NCBI RefSeq assembly: GCF_000410515.1 | Contig: NC_021500.1 | Span: forward strand, 1-64,000 | Origin: Enterobacter sp. R4-368 | Lineage (GTDB): Bacteria > Pseudomonadota > Gammaproteobacteria > Enterobacterales > Enterobacteriaceae | Direction: 5' to 3' | DNA length: 64,000 nt | Shown: piece after piece, positions 27,324-35,551 of the stretch | Layout: each line of letters starts with the position of its first letter | How positions within the stretch are numbered: the first letter of the stretch is position 1 | Translations under genes and position numbers: made by a program | The notes under the pieces: model-generated | What the model was told of the DNA's origin: nothing | The model's input: only the letters and a program-made list of their open reading frames with translations | The model's database searches: none

Positions 27324-28826
27324 ATGAGCAACCCTTCTCAACAGCAAGAATTGCAGCAGGGCGCACAGGCCTTCAGCCAGGATGAATTCAGCGCGCTGCT
27401 CAGCAAAGAGTTCCGTCCGAAAACGGATCAGGCGCGTTCAGCGGTAGAAAGCGCGGTGAAAACGCTGGCGCAACAGGCGCTGGAAAACACCGTCACCTTC
27501 TCCAGCGATACCTACCGCACCATTCAGAACCTGATTGCCGGGATTGATGAAAAGCTGTCGCAGCAGATTAACCAGATCATCCACCACGAAGATTTCCAGA
27601 AACTGGAAAGCGCGTGGCGCGGTCTGAGTCATCTGGTGAACAACACCGAAACCGACGAGATGCTGAAAATTCGCTTTATGAGCATCTCCAAGCAGGAGCT
27701 GGGCCGTAACCTGAAACGCTACAAAGGCGTGGGCTGGGACCAGAGCCCGCTGTTCAAAAAAATCTATGAAGAAGAGTATGGACAGTTCGGTGGCGAACCG
27801 TTTGGCTGCCTGGTTGGCGACTACTACTTCGACCACAGCCCGCAGGATGTCGAACTGCTGGGCGAAATGGCGCGCATCGGCGCGGCGGCACACTGCCCGT
27901 TCATTACCGGTACTGCGCCAAGCGTGATGCAGATGGAGTCCTGGCAGGAGCTGGCGAACCCGCGCGATCTGACGAAAATCTTCCAGAACACCGAATACGC
28001 CGCCTGGCGTTCACTGCGTGAATCTGAAGATGCCCGTTACCTTGGCCTGGTCATGCCGCGCTTCCTGTCGCGTCTGCCGTACGGTATCCGCACCAACCCG
28101 GTTGACAGCTTCGATTTCGAAGAAGAGACCGATGGCGCGAACCACAACAACTATTCGTGGGCGAACGCGGCCTACGCCATGGCGACCAACATCAACCGTT
28201 CCTTCAAAGAGTACGGCTGGTGTACCTCGATTCGCGGTGTGGAATCCGGTGGTGCGGTAGAAAACCTGCCATGCCATACCTTCCCGAGCGATGACGGCGG
28301 CGTGGACATGAAGTGCCCGACCGAGATCGCCATCAGCGACCGTCGCGAAGCAGAACTGGCGAAAAACGGCTTTATGCCGCTTATCCATCGTAAAAACTCC
28401 GACTTCGCTGCCTTTATTGGCGCACAGTCGCTGCAAAAACCGATGGAGTACCACGACGCCGACGCGACCGCTAACGCACGTCTCGCTTCCCGTCTGCCGT
28501 ATCTGTTCGCCTGCTGCCGTTTTGCGCACTACCTGAAGTGCATTGTGCGCGACAAAATCGGCTCATTCCGCGAGCGTGACGAAATGGAACGCTGGCTGAA
28601 CGACTGGGTGATGAACTACGTCGACGGCGACCCGGCGAACTCCTCGCAGGAAACCAAAGCGCGTAAACCGCTGGCTGCGGCAGAAGTGCAGGTGCAGGAA
28701 ATCGAAGATAACCCTGGTTACTACGCGGCGAAATTCTTCCTGCGTCCGCACTACCAGCTGGAAGGTCTGACCGTTTCTCTGCGTCTGGTATCCAAACTGC
28801 CGTCGCTGAAAACCAAAGAGGCGTAA
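27324..28826 (+). CDS. tssC: T6SS sheath large subunit TssC (VipB)
   Basis: TssC is the main sheath protein. It has 500 residues. Conserved blocks include WRGLSHLVNNTETDEMLKIR near 95, GEPFGCLVGDYYFDH near 160, and the C-terminal region ending VSLRLVSKLPSLK. Its start codon lies just after tssB, and AGAGGAG overlaps the tssB stop. It should be co-translated with tssB in equal amounts. Confidence 0.97.
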   Translation: MSNPSQQQELQQGAQAFSQDEFSALLSKEFRPKTDQARSAVESAVKTLAQQALENTVTFSSDTYRTIQNLIAGIDEKLSQQINQIIHHEDFQKLESAWRGLSHLVNNTETDEMLKIRFMSISKQELGRNLKRYKGVGWDQSPLFKKIYEEEYGQFGGEPFGCLVGDYYFDHSPQDVELLGEMARIGAAAHCPFITGTAPSVMQMESWQELANPRDLTKIFQNTEYAAWRSLRESEDARYLGLVMPRFLSRLPYGIRTNPVDSFDFEEETDGANHNNYSWANAAYAMATNINRSFKEYGWCTSIRGVESGGAVENLPCHTFPSDDGGVDMKCPTEIAISDRREAELAKNGFMPLIHRKNSDFAAFIGAQSLQKPMEYHDADATANARLASRLPYLFACCRFAHYLKCIVRDKIGSFRERDEMERWLNDWVMNYVDGDPANSSQETKARKPLAAAEVQVQEIEDNPGYYAAKFFLRPHYQLEGLTVSLRLVSKLPSLKTKEA

Positions 28827-28865
28827 GCCAGACAGGCTGACACCGCTCACCACAAGGATGTGACG

Positions 28866-29303
28866 ATGCGACATCGTATTATGTTAGTCGGTCTGTTGTT
28901 CTGCTCAACGCTCGGTTGGGCAGAACAGGATTACACACCGCGCGCACAGGCGTTGCCGCAAGATGATACGGCCAATTTTTTGCGCGACCCGACGTTGCTT
29001 ACCAGCCAGGATGTGAATATGCGCGGCGAGCGTTTTTTTAACGCCTGGACATCCAAAAGCAACGAGCGCGAGCGCATTAAAGCCGATCTCTATTTACTGG
29101 GTGTGCTGGATACCACGGAAGGGACGGTCTGGTGCAGTTACCGACGGTTTAAATCCACCACGCTACATGAAATTGTGTATCGCTATTTTCGCGACTTGCC
29201 ACCGCAAAGGTTGAAGCAGGAGCGCGCGTCGAGGTTAATTATCGAAGCGATGACTCAGCATCACGGCGGCTGCGAAAATAGCAAATCATCGCAAAATAAA
29301 TAA
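28866..29303 (+). CDS. Rap1a/Tai-family periplasmic immunity-like protein
   Basis: This small secreted protein has a Sec signal (residues 1-20, ending LGWAEQ) and a domain of the Rap1a/Tai type. The family pattern is visible: LYLLGVLDT, a Cys in TVWCSY, the LHEIVYRYFRDLP stretch, and a final Cys. Rap1a and Tai4 proteins protect against T6SS peptidoglycan amidases such as Ssp1 and Tae4. No amidase gene lies beside it, so it is either an orphan immunity gene or has a different partner. ATG at 28866 has AAGG eight bases upstream. An upstream GTG is too close to that site. Confidence 0.75.
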   Translation: MRHRIMLVGLLFCSTLGWAEQDYTPRAQALPQDDTANFLRDPTLLTSQDVNMRGERFFNAWTSKSNERERIKADLYLLGVLDTTEGTVWCSYRRFKSTTLHEIVYRYFRDLPPQRLKQERASRLIIEAMTQHHGGCENSKSSQNK

Positions 29304-29342
29304 CGCGAGCGAATTATCTGAGCGCTGATAGTGCTATTTCCG

Positions 29343-29358
29343 TAACGCCACGGCGTTA
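29343..29358. promoter_or_regulatory. 16-bp palindrome upstream of hcp
   Basis: TAACGCC and GGCGTTA are exact inverted repeats around AC. The site lies in the 249-bp gap between the Rap1a-like gene and hcp, about 195 bp before hcp. It has no T-run. It could be an operator for separate hcp expression or a weak terminator stem. Confidence 0.45.
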
Positions 29359-29552
29359 TATTGGCGTCAGGATGTGATGAATTCTTTCTCTCCCCCGAGG
29401 GAATGAGTGTTTCTGAACAGATGCATAATCTTTTCAGAATCGAACGAGGCAGAGGTAAAATATGGACGGTTTTATTCGGCCCCATGCTTACCCGTTTGCC
29501 ATATAAGCGCTTTTTCGAAAGCAATATTTATCATTAACGAAGAGTAAATATT

Positions 29553-30035
29553 ATGGCTATTGATATGTTTCTGAAGGTCGATGGAGTTACGGGTGAATCT
29601 AAAGACTCTAACCACACCGGCTGGACTGATATCACATCTTTTTCCTGGGGTGCTTCACAACCTGGGAACATGAGCGTTGGCGGTGGCGGCGGTGCCGGTA
29701 AAGTCAATTTTAATGACCTGCATGTTAACGCACTCATTGATAAATCCACGACGGCTATCCTGAAACATTGCGCCAGCGGCAAACACTTGACCAAAGTTGA
29801 GCTGTCTGTCTGCAAAGCAGGCGGCCAGCAGGTTGAGTATGCGCGCATCACGCTGGAAGACGTGCTGGTGACTTCCGTTCAGTACACCGGTGCTGACAAC
29901 GGCGACACCGTAGGTGTGACCTATGCATTCCAGGCTGCGAAAGTGAAACAGCAGTACTGGGAGCAGTCCTCCTCCGGCGGTAAAGGTGCTGAAACCACCG
30001 CTGGCTGGAACATCAAAGAAAACAAAGAAGCGTAA
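29553..30035 (+). CDS. hcp: T6SS tube protein Hcp
   Basis: Hcp forms the hexameric rings of the inner tube and carries small effectors in its lumen. The 160-residue product shows the family features: AIDMFLKVDGVTGES at the start, TDITSFSWG near 26, and the C-terminal TVGVTYAFQAAKVKQQY. It has no C-terminal toxin extension. A 249-bp leader and a strong downstream terminator suggest it can be made in excess from its own promoter, as is common for Hcp. Confidence 0.97.
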   Translation: MAIDMFLKVDGVTGESKDSNHTGWTDITSFSWGASQPGNMSVGGGGGAGKVNFNDLHVNALIDKSTTAILKHCASGKHLTKVELSVCKAGGQQVEYARITLEDVLVTSVQYTGADNGDTVGVTYAFQAAKVKQQYWEQSSSGGKGAETTAGWNIKENKEA

Positions 30036-30042
30036 TCGCTGT

Positions 30043-30078
30043 GGTGAGCCCGCAAGGGCTCACCTTGTTTTTTTTCTG
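30043..30078 (+). terminator. rho-independent terminator after hcp
   Basis: GGTGAGCCC pairs with GGGCTCACC around GCAA and is followed by TTGTTTTTTTT. It starts eight bases after the hcp stop, so downstream genes rely on readthrough or their own promoter. Confidence 0.92.
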
Positions 30079-30161
30079 GCAAATGACGATTTAATTATTA
30101 ATTTTTTCTCTCTTTTTTATATCGGGTTAGTCGCGTTATCCCCAACAAAATAATTTGCTAC

Positions 30162-30203
30162 TCAAACGCAGCCGCTTTTATGAAAGCTGTTTCTTTTGAG
30201 TGC
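30162..30203. repeat. 42-bp imperfect palindrome, copy 1 (left of lysozyme cassette)
   Basis: The element begins TCAAACGCAGCCG and ends TTTGAGTGC. Its ends are near-complementary, so it can fold as a hairpin. A second 42-bp copy with identical first 13 and last 9 bases lies at 32869-32910. The first copy is 35 bp before the lysozyme ATG. Confidence 0.8.
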
Positions 30204-30238
30204 GTATAAAAATTAAAGAATAATTTGAGGATGAACGA

Positions 30239-31072
30239 ATGAGTGTTATGCGCAAGGGTGATCGTGGTACGAATGTTAAAGAGCTACAGCAGCTTCTGAA
30301 TAAATCGGGAGCGAAAGTCGGTGAAGATGGTATTTTCGGCTTAAAAACCGAAATGGCTGTCAAACAATTCCAGGCGAAACAGAATTTACACGTCGATGGA
30401 ATTGTCGGGCGACGCACCCTTGCTGCACTGGGAAAACCGATCACCACCCGCGCGCCACAGCCGCCGATTTCCGGCAGCGCCGGGCGACAGGCTGTCGGTG
30501 CGATGGATATCTCCGCCAGTGGCATGACCTTTATTTTTCATCGCGAAGCCTGGGCAAACAAAAGTTGTTACCTGCACTGGCCAGGCGGCGCAAGCGGCGT
30601 GACGCTCGGGCCGGGCTACGACATGAAAGAGCGCTCAGAGCAATCTATCAAAGCGAAAATGATTGAAATCGGCATTGATGCGATAACCGCGGAAAAAATC
30701 AGTAAAGCCGCCAGATTGCATGATGACCAGGCCAGCCAGTTTGTCGCCGATAACGCGAAACTGGTGCGTCTTACCGCCGATCAGGAGACAAATTTACTGC
30801 GTGCCACCGTTCCGCCGTACGTTAACGCGGTGAGAAATGGTATTTTTGTGCCGCTGAAGCAGTATGAATTCGACGCGCTGGTCTCCTTTGCGTATAACCC
30901 TGGTGGGCGGCTGAACAACGTGTTTGGCTTTATCAATCGCGGGCAGATCTCTGATGCGATGACGGAAATTAAACGCGCGAATACCAGTAAACACAAAGTT
31001 ATGAAGGGTTTGATTAATCGTCGTAATTTTGAAGTGAATCTTTTCTTAAACGGCGACTACGGGACAAATTGA
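30239..31072 (+). CDS. T6SS lysozyme effector: peptidoglycan-binding plus pesticin-like muramidase
   Basis: The protein has 277 residues and no signal peptide, so it would need T6SS delivery. Residues 4-65 form a PG_binding_1 domain (KGDRGTNVKELQQLL, DGIFG, DGIVGRRTLAAL). Residues 90-277 read as a T4-lysozyme/pesticin fold: Glu103 in FHREAW, Thr122 and Asp128 in GVTLGPGYD, and ALVSFAYNPGG further on. Thr and Asp are six residues apart, as in pesticin, where a Glu, Thr and Asp are catalytic. It should cut the glycan strand of rival cell walls. Two LprI-type secreted inhibitors follow directly, the first three bases after the stop, which supports an effector-immunity role. The family match is from motifs only. 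Confidence 0.8.
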   Translation: MSVMRKGDRGTNVKELQQLLNKSGAKVGEDGIFGLKTEMAVKQFQAKQNLHVDGIVGRRTLAALGKPITTRAPQPPISGSAGRQAVGAMDISASGMTFIFHREAWANKSCYLHWPGGASGVTLGPGYDMKERSEQSIKAKMIEIGIDAITAEKISKAARLHDDQASQFVADNAKLVRLTADQETNLLRATVPPYVNAVRNGIFVPLKQYEFDALVSFAYNPGGRLNNVFGFINRGQISDAMTEIKRANTSKHKVMKGLINRRNFEVNLFLNGDYGTN

Positions 31073-31075
31073 TCA

Positions 31076-31870
31076 ATGACGACTCACACTAAACAGATCG
31101 TAGCGGCAACCATGACTTGCCTGGCGTTGTTCTCTTCGGCAGTGCAGGCGGGCAATTCACCTGTACAGGGCGAGTGGCAGGTTGAGAAAGCGTTTATTAA
31201 TACCGAAACAGAACGCACCCTGAACTATCAGTTCAATGATGATCGCCTTGTCGGGCGTTTTCTGAGCGTGACACCACAAGGGATCAGCACTACGCTGCCA
31301 GGCGGCTCGAATTGCCAGTCACCCGCGATGAAAGAAAGCAGCAGCACGCTGGATGCCTGGGTTGCTACCACGCAGTCCATCCCGGAGAAAGACGCGGCAA
31401 AAACCTATGAGCTGGGATTAGACGGGAGCGCGAAAACGCAGGTCGAAAACATTACCTGCGCATCCGGTTACTTTGCCAACGGTGATGCGGGCAGCGATGC
31501 CAGCCTGGCGTTCGTCAATCAGCGCTTACTGCTGAACTGGACGGATGGCACCATCCTTTTGCTCAAGCCGGTCGATAAAAACAGCAAACCGCAGGCATCG
31601 TTTGATTGTGCAAAAGCCGCTTCCGCGCCGGAAAAAACGATTTGCGGCGATCGCGAGCTGGCGGCCCTGGATAACAGCGTTGCCCGTTCGTACAAAGCAT
31701 TTCGAAAAGAAGCCGCCTCGCTTGGCAATAACGATCTGGAAAACAAACTGCAATCGCAACAGAAAGCCTGGCTAAGCCAGCGCAATAGCTGCAATGGCGA
31801 TGTGCAATGCCTGAAAAAATCGATGAACGATCGACTGGAAACGCTGGCGCACAGCCTGGATGGGGTCTGA
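31076..31870 (+). CDS. LprI/DUF1311-domain periplasmic lysozyme inhibitor, likely immunity 1
   Basis: The 264-residue protein has a Sec signal (residues 1-25, ending AVQAGN). A beta-rich middle domain of unknown family follows. The C-terminal DUF1311/LprI domain begins near residue 175: FDCAKAASAPEKTICGDREL, and then QKAWLSQRNSC near 225, with four to six Cys. LprI proteins inhibit lysozyme. Its position right after a lysozyme effector makes immunity in the periplasm the natural reading. The gene starts three bases after the effector stop. A paralogue follows. Confidence 0.8.
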   Translation: MTTHTKQIVAATMTCLALFSSAVQAGNSPVQGEWQVEKAFINTETERTLNYQFNDDRLVGRFLSVTPQGISTTLPGGSNCQSPAMKESSSTLDAWVATTQSIPEKDAAKTYELGLDGSAKTQVENITCASGYFANGDAGSDASLAFVNQRLLLNWTDGTILLLKPVDKNSKPQASFDCAKAASAPEKTICGDRELAALDNSVARSYKAFRKEAASLGNNDLENKLQSQQKAWLSQRNSCNGDVQCLKKSMNDRLETLAHSLDGV

Positions 31871-31968
31871 GTCGTGTCATAAGGGGATGGCGGGCTGCCA
31901 TCCCTGCTAAGCAGTAAGACGTTATCGGTATTGCATGTACGCCACTGGATGAGATGGCAGGGAAAAAC

Positions 31969-32805
31969 ATGACAGGAAGCATCATTCGGTTCACCCCGGC
32001 GCGCGTAAAGTGTGTCGCCTTAGCCGCACTGGTTTCGTTGAGTCACTGCGCGGCCAGCGCAGCAGAAGCGCCAGCCTCTATTTCGGGGCCCTGGCGTATT
32101 ATTGCCAATTCAACGGATACGCAAGCCACCATCTCCTTCTATACCAAAGTCAACGATCCCAGCTATGTTGGCCGCGTGGTGCGTTTTGATAACCACGCGG
32201 TAAGTGGCGACGCGGCGCTGAACATTGATTGCCAGCAACCCGCATACCTTCAGCAATCGCCGATGACGCTAAATGAAGCGATAGTAAAAACCTCCGGCGA
32301 GCGCCGTTTTCCGCCCAAAATTCCTGTTGCAGAAGATTTCGGTTTGAACGGGCAAGGCATGCAGAAAATCACCCCAATTGTGCTGCAATGCCAGCAAGGG
32401 CACCTGGGGCCGGATGGCGAATCCATCGGTAACTGGGTAGCGTTGTTATCTGCCGATAAGCTGCTGATGTACGGGAATGACAACAGCTATTTTGTGCTGA
32501 AACGCGTGACGGCTGATGAAAAAATTACGCCCCGTTTTTCCTGTAACGCTAAGCTAAGCGCCACCGAGCAAGCGATTTGTGGTGACAATGAACTGGCGGC
32601 CTGGGATCGCAGCGTGACCGATGCCTACACTATTCAGTTGCAGCAACAGCAAGAAATTGACCCGGCGGATAAAGCCACGTTGGCGGGCATGAAAGCGGCG
32701 CAGCGCGACTGGCTTAAAAAACGCAACCAGTGCCAGACAGACGCCGCCTGCTTAACAAAATCGATGCAAGAACGGACCTTTGAATTGGTCAGTAAAATCC
32801 AGTAA
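31969..32805 (+). CDS. LprI/DUF1311-domain periplasmic lysozyme inhibitor, likely immunity 2
   Basis: This is a diverged paralogue of the preceding gene with the same layout: signal peptide (ending CAASAAEA), unknown beta-rich domain, and a C-terminal DUF1311/LprI domain. In the last, FSCNAKLSATEQAICGDNELAAWD and QRDWLKKRNQC stand near 190 and 245. I start at ATG 31969 because AGGGA precedes it; 31954 is in frame but would overlap the site. Two inhibitors for one lysozyme suggest duplication after exposure to several variants of the toxin. It is possible that one inhibits a different lysozyme. Confidence 0.78.
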   Translation: MTGSIIRFTPARVKCVALAALVSLSHCAASAAEAPASISGPWRIIANSTDTQATISFYTKVNDPSYVGRVVRFDNHAVSGDAALNIDCQQPAYLQQSPMTLNEAIVKTSGERRFPPKIPVAEDFGLNGQGMQKITPIVLQCQQGHLGPDGESIGNWVALLSADKLLMYGNDNSYFVLKRVTADEKITPRFSCNAKLSATEQAICGDNELAAWDRSVTDAYTIQLQQQQEIDPADKATLAGMKAAQRDWLKKRNQCQTDAACLTKSMQERTFELVSKIQ

Positions 32806-32868
32806 AACAAGAGACTTATCCGGTGGCTGCGCCGGGTTCGCGAACGTCGACCTTCTTTTCGCTTGTCT

Positions 32869-32910
32869 TCAAACGCAGCCGTTTTAGCTAAAGCGGCACC
32901 GTTTGAGTGC
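32869..32910. repeat. 42-bp imperfect palindrome, copy 2 (right of lysozyme cassette)
   Basis: This is the second copy of the element at 30162-30203: the same 42-bp length, identical first 13 and last 9 bases, and a drifted centre that here contains the perfect palindrome TTTAGCTAAA. It ends 24 bp before the fha gene start. The pair brackets the lysozyme and its two inhibitors. Confidence 0.8.
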
Positions 32911-32934
32911 ACATAACTCCAGCAGGAATACGCG

Positions 32935-34740
32935 ATGCGATTCACTATTATTACCAGTAAACCCGGTCATCAGCCGCCACAAAGTAGCTGCGACTTTTAT
33001 CCCCCGGGCGGCACCATTGGCCGCGGCACGGACAACAATCTGGTGCTGCCGGACAACGACCGTTCCATTTCACGTTTGCAGGCGATTGTCCATATCGCCG
33101 GCAATGGCGAGTGCCGCGTCACCAACCGTGGCAACGTGACCCGCGTCGTACTGAATGACATCCCCCTTGAACGTGGGCGTCAGGTTGAGCTGCAGGATGG
33201 CGATATTCTTGGCATCGATGAGTACCGTATTGAAGTCACCGATCTGATCCAGGATACCCGTCCCGTCACCCGTATGGCGGAAGAAATGTATCCGAAGCCA
33301 GCGCAGCCGCAGGTGGCGAAACCGGCACCTGCTCCGGCGCAGAAAAACGCGCCAGAAGGCGCACCGGCGTCCGTGCCGACGGAAATCTGGGACAGCCTGA
33401 TGCAGGAGTTTTCCATCTCCGACAGCATCTCCAGCAGCCGTGCGAAACCGCAGGAAGCGCAAAATCTTAACCCGTTCGCCGCGCCGAAAGGGCCGGAGCG
33501 CAACCCGGAAGATCCGCTGTCGCTGCTCAATAACAATGAACCGCTGGTGACGCCGAAATCGCTGGCCTCGGATCAGCTGTTTAACGACGAACAGTTGTTT
33601 AAAAACGACAGCATCTTCAACGATTCCACGCCTTCTGCGCTGGTGCCGCCGGTTGAACCGACACAAAAATCGCACACGCCGGATAGCGACGAGCTCGATC
33701 CGCTGGCGCTGTTTGGCGGTAGCGGTAGCACGAAGCAAACCCGCAGCGACGATCCGCTTGGCCTGCTGAGCGGCGCGGTGCCGCTGGCGCATGCCGATGA
33801 ACTGGCGGCGCAGAAACCGGCTGAACCGCAGCCGATCATTACCGATCTCAACACGCCGGAACCGCCGCCAACCGCTCAGCCGATTATTACCGAGCTGCGC
33901 CCGGAAGATTTAAGTTCGACGCCGCTATTTGCCGACGACGCGCCGCTCTCCGCGCCGGAAGAGGTGCAGGAGCAGCAGGATTACGCTGGTATCACGCTGC
34001 CAACACCGCAGGCGGTGCAGCGCAGCGCGGCGCAAACGCCGAAAGGGCGTCTGCGTATCGATCCGGTTCAGAGCAATGGCACGAAGAGCACGCCCTCAGT
34101 CAGCACCGGCGACAGCGGTGATGTGCTGAAGGGTGAGCTGCTTGATGCGCTGCTTGAAGGCATGGGACTGAGCGACATGCAGCCGGTGCCGCAGTTCGAT
34201 AAAGAAAACATGCGCCAGTTCGGTCAGATGCTGAGCATGTTCTCGCAGGGCACGGTTGCGCTGTTGTCGTCGCGTTCTATTCTGAAACGCGGTGTAAAAG
34301 CGGACATGACCATGGTGCTGGATGACGCCAACAACCCGTTCAAACTGCTGCCGTCGGGTAAAACCGTATTAATGCAGATGTTCGGCACGCGTATGCCTGG
34401 TTTTATGCCGCCGAAAAAATCGGTGCGTGACGCGCTGATCGATTTACAGGCGCACCAGCTGGGGATGATCTCCGGTATTCGCGCCATTATCGCCGCCATG
34501 TTGCAGCAGTTTAATCCGGAGCAACTGGAAGATGACGCCAAACGCGACGGCGCAACCGCGCGGCTTGGCGTGCTCTCCAACCGTAAAGCCGCGTTATGGG
34601 ATTACTACGTTCGTACTTACGCCCAGACGGCCGGTGAGATTGACGATGACTTCCACACCCTGTTTGGCGAAGCGTTCCTCCACGCTTACGACATGGAAGT
34701 CAACCAGTACAAAGACTCACAAAGCGGATCGGAAGAATGA
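32935..34740 (+). CDS. tagH: T6SS FHA-domain protein TagH (Fha)
   Basis: Fha is the forkhead-associated scaffold that PpkA phosphorylates to switch on T6SS assembly. The FHA domain covers residues 1-95, with GRGTDNNLVLPDNDRSIS at 29-46. In the usual SRxHA motif the His is replaced by Gln (SRLQA). A long acidic, Pro/Ala-rich and probably disordered region (100-395) carries repeated DPL(A/S/G)L motifs. The C-terminal TagH domain (400-595) has AHQLGMISGIRAIIAAMLQQF. The gene overlaps pppA by four bases. Confidence 0.93.
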   Translation: MRFTIITSKPGHQPPQSSCDFYPPGGTIGRGTDNNLVLPDNDRSISRLQAIVHIAGNGECRVTNRGNVTRVVLNDIPLERGRQVELQDGDILGIDEYRIEVTDLIQDTRPVTRMAEEMYPKPAQPQVAKPAPAPAQKNAPEGAPASVPTEIWDSLMQEFSISDSISSSRAKPQEAQNLNPFAAPKGPERNPEDPLSLLNNNEPLVTPKSLASDQLFNDEQLFKNDSIFNDSTPSALVPPVEPTQKSHTPDSDELDPLALFGGSGSTKQTRSDDPLGLLSGAVPLAHADELAAQKPAEPQPIITDLNTPEPPPTAQPIITELRPEDLSSTPLFADDAPLSAPEEVQEQQDYAGITLPTPQAVQRSAAQTPKGRLRIDPVQSNGTKSTPSVSTGDSGDVLKGELLDALLEGMGLSDMQPVPQFDKENMRQFGQMLSMFSQGTVALLSSRSILKRGVKADMTMVLDDANNPFKLLPSGKTVLMQMFGTRMPGFMPPKKSVRDALIDLQAHQLGMISGIRAIIAAMLQQFNPEQLEDDAKRDGATARLGVLSNRKAALWDYYVRTYAQTAGEIDDDFHTLFGEAFLHAYDMEVNQYKDSQSGSEE

Positions 34741-35531
34741 ATATCAGCACGGCCTCTATTTCGCGACAGGGCGAACGTGCCAGTAATCAGGATCAGACCG
34801 GGGAAACCATCGGCGAGCGCGCCGCCTGCTTTGTGGTCTGCGATGGCATCGCCGGTTTACCCGGCGGTGACGTGGCGGCGAAACTGGCGCGAAACGCCAT
34901 TATCACCCGGTTCGACGGTGACGAGCACCTCAATGCCCAGTACATTCGTCAGTACGTGAATGGCGCGAACCGCGCCATCCGCGAAGAGCAAAAAGCGGTG
35001 CAGGATTATCACCGCATGGGCACCACCATGGTGAGCCTGTTTATCGATCGCGATTACCAGCTCGCCTACTGGGCGCACGCGGGTGACAGCCGGTTATATC
35101 TGTTTCGTCGCGGCTGGCTTTACCACGTCACCACCGATCACAGCCTCGTCCAGCAGATGAAAGACGCCGGGCACCAGACCGAAGGTATCAATGGTAACTT
35201 GCTCTATTTCGCGCTGGGGTTGGGCGAGGATGAGCGTGAACCGAGCTACAGTGATGTGGTGCCGATTGAAGATGGCGATGCTTTTTTGCTGTGCACGGAT
35301 GGTTTCTGGCACGGCGTCACCGAGGAGCAGATGCAACAGTCGCTGCACATGGTGAACACGCCGGATGAGTGGCTGACGTTGATGAATCAAATCCTGCTGA
35401 AAAACGGTGTCGGGGCGCAGACCCAGCAGGACAACTATAGCGCCGTAGCGGTGTGGATGGGCACGCCTCAGGAGACGACGCTTTTGCATACGCTCTCTGA
35501 AGCCGCGCAGTTTTTCCCTCTTCGTGATTGA
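34737..35531 (+). CDS. pppA: T6SS PP2C phosphatase PppA
   Basis: PppA removes the phosphates that PpkA places on Fha and so turns the T6SS off. The 264-residue PP2C domain keeps its metal ligands: Asp19 (SNQDQ), Asp36-Gly37 (CDGIAG), Asp in LCTDGFW, and Asp in QDNYSAV near the C-terminus. AHAGDSRLY is also present. Its ATGA start/stop overlap with tagH implies coupled translation. Confidence 0.94.
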   Translation: MNISTASISRQGERASNQDQTGETIGERAACFVVCDGIAGLPGGDVAAKLARNAIITRFDGDEHLNAQYIRQYVNGANRAIREEQKAVQDYHRMGTTMVSLFIDRDYQLAYWAHAGDSRLYLFRRGWLYHVTTDHSLVQQMKDAGHQTEGINGNLLYFALGLGEDEREPSYSDVVPIEDGDAFLLCTDGFWHGVTEEQMQQSLHMVNTPDEWLTLMNQILLKNGVGAQTQQDNYSAVAVWMGTPQETTLLHTLSEAAQFFPLRD

Positions 35532-35551
35532 TACAGCTTACAAGGACTTTT

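Noticed and set aside
29320..29552. Sigma-54 type (-24/-12) promoter before hcp
   Set aside because: Some GG/GC pairs exist, but no site has both elements at the right spacing with the conserved bases.
32935..33792. Long minus-strand frame (33070-33792) opposite fha
   Set aside because: Arg-rich shadow translation caused by high G+C. The FHA and TagH domains on the plus strand explain the region.
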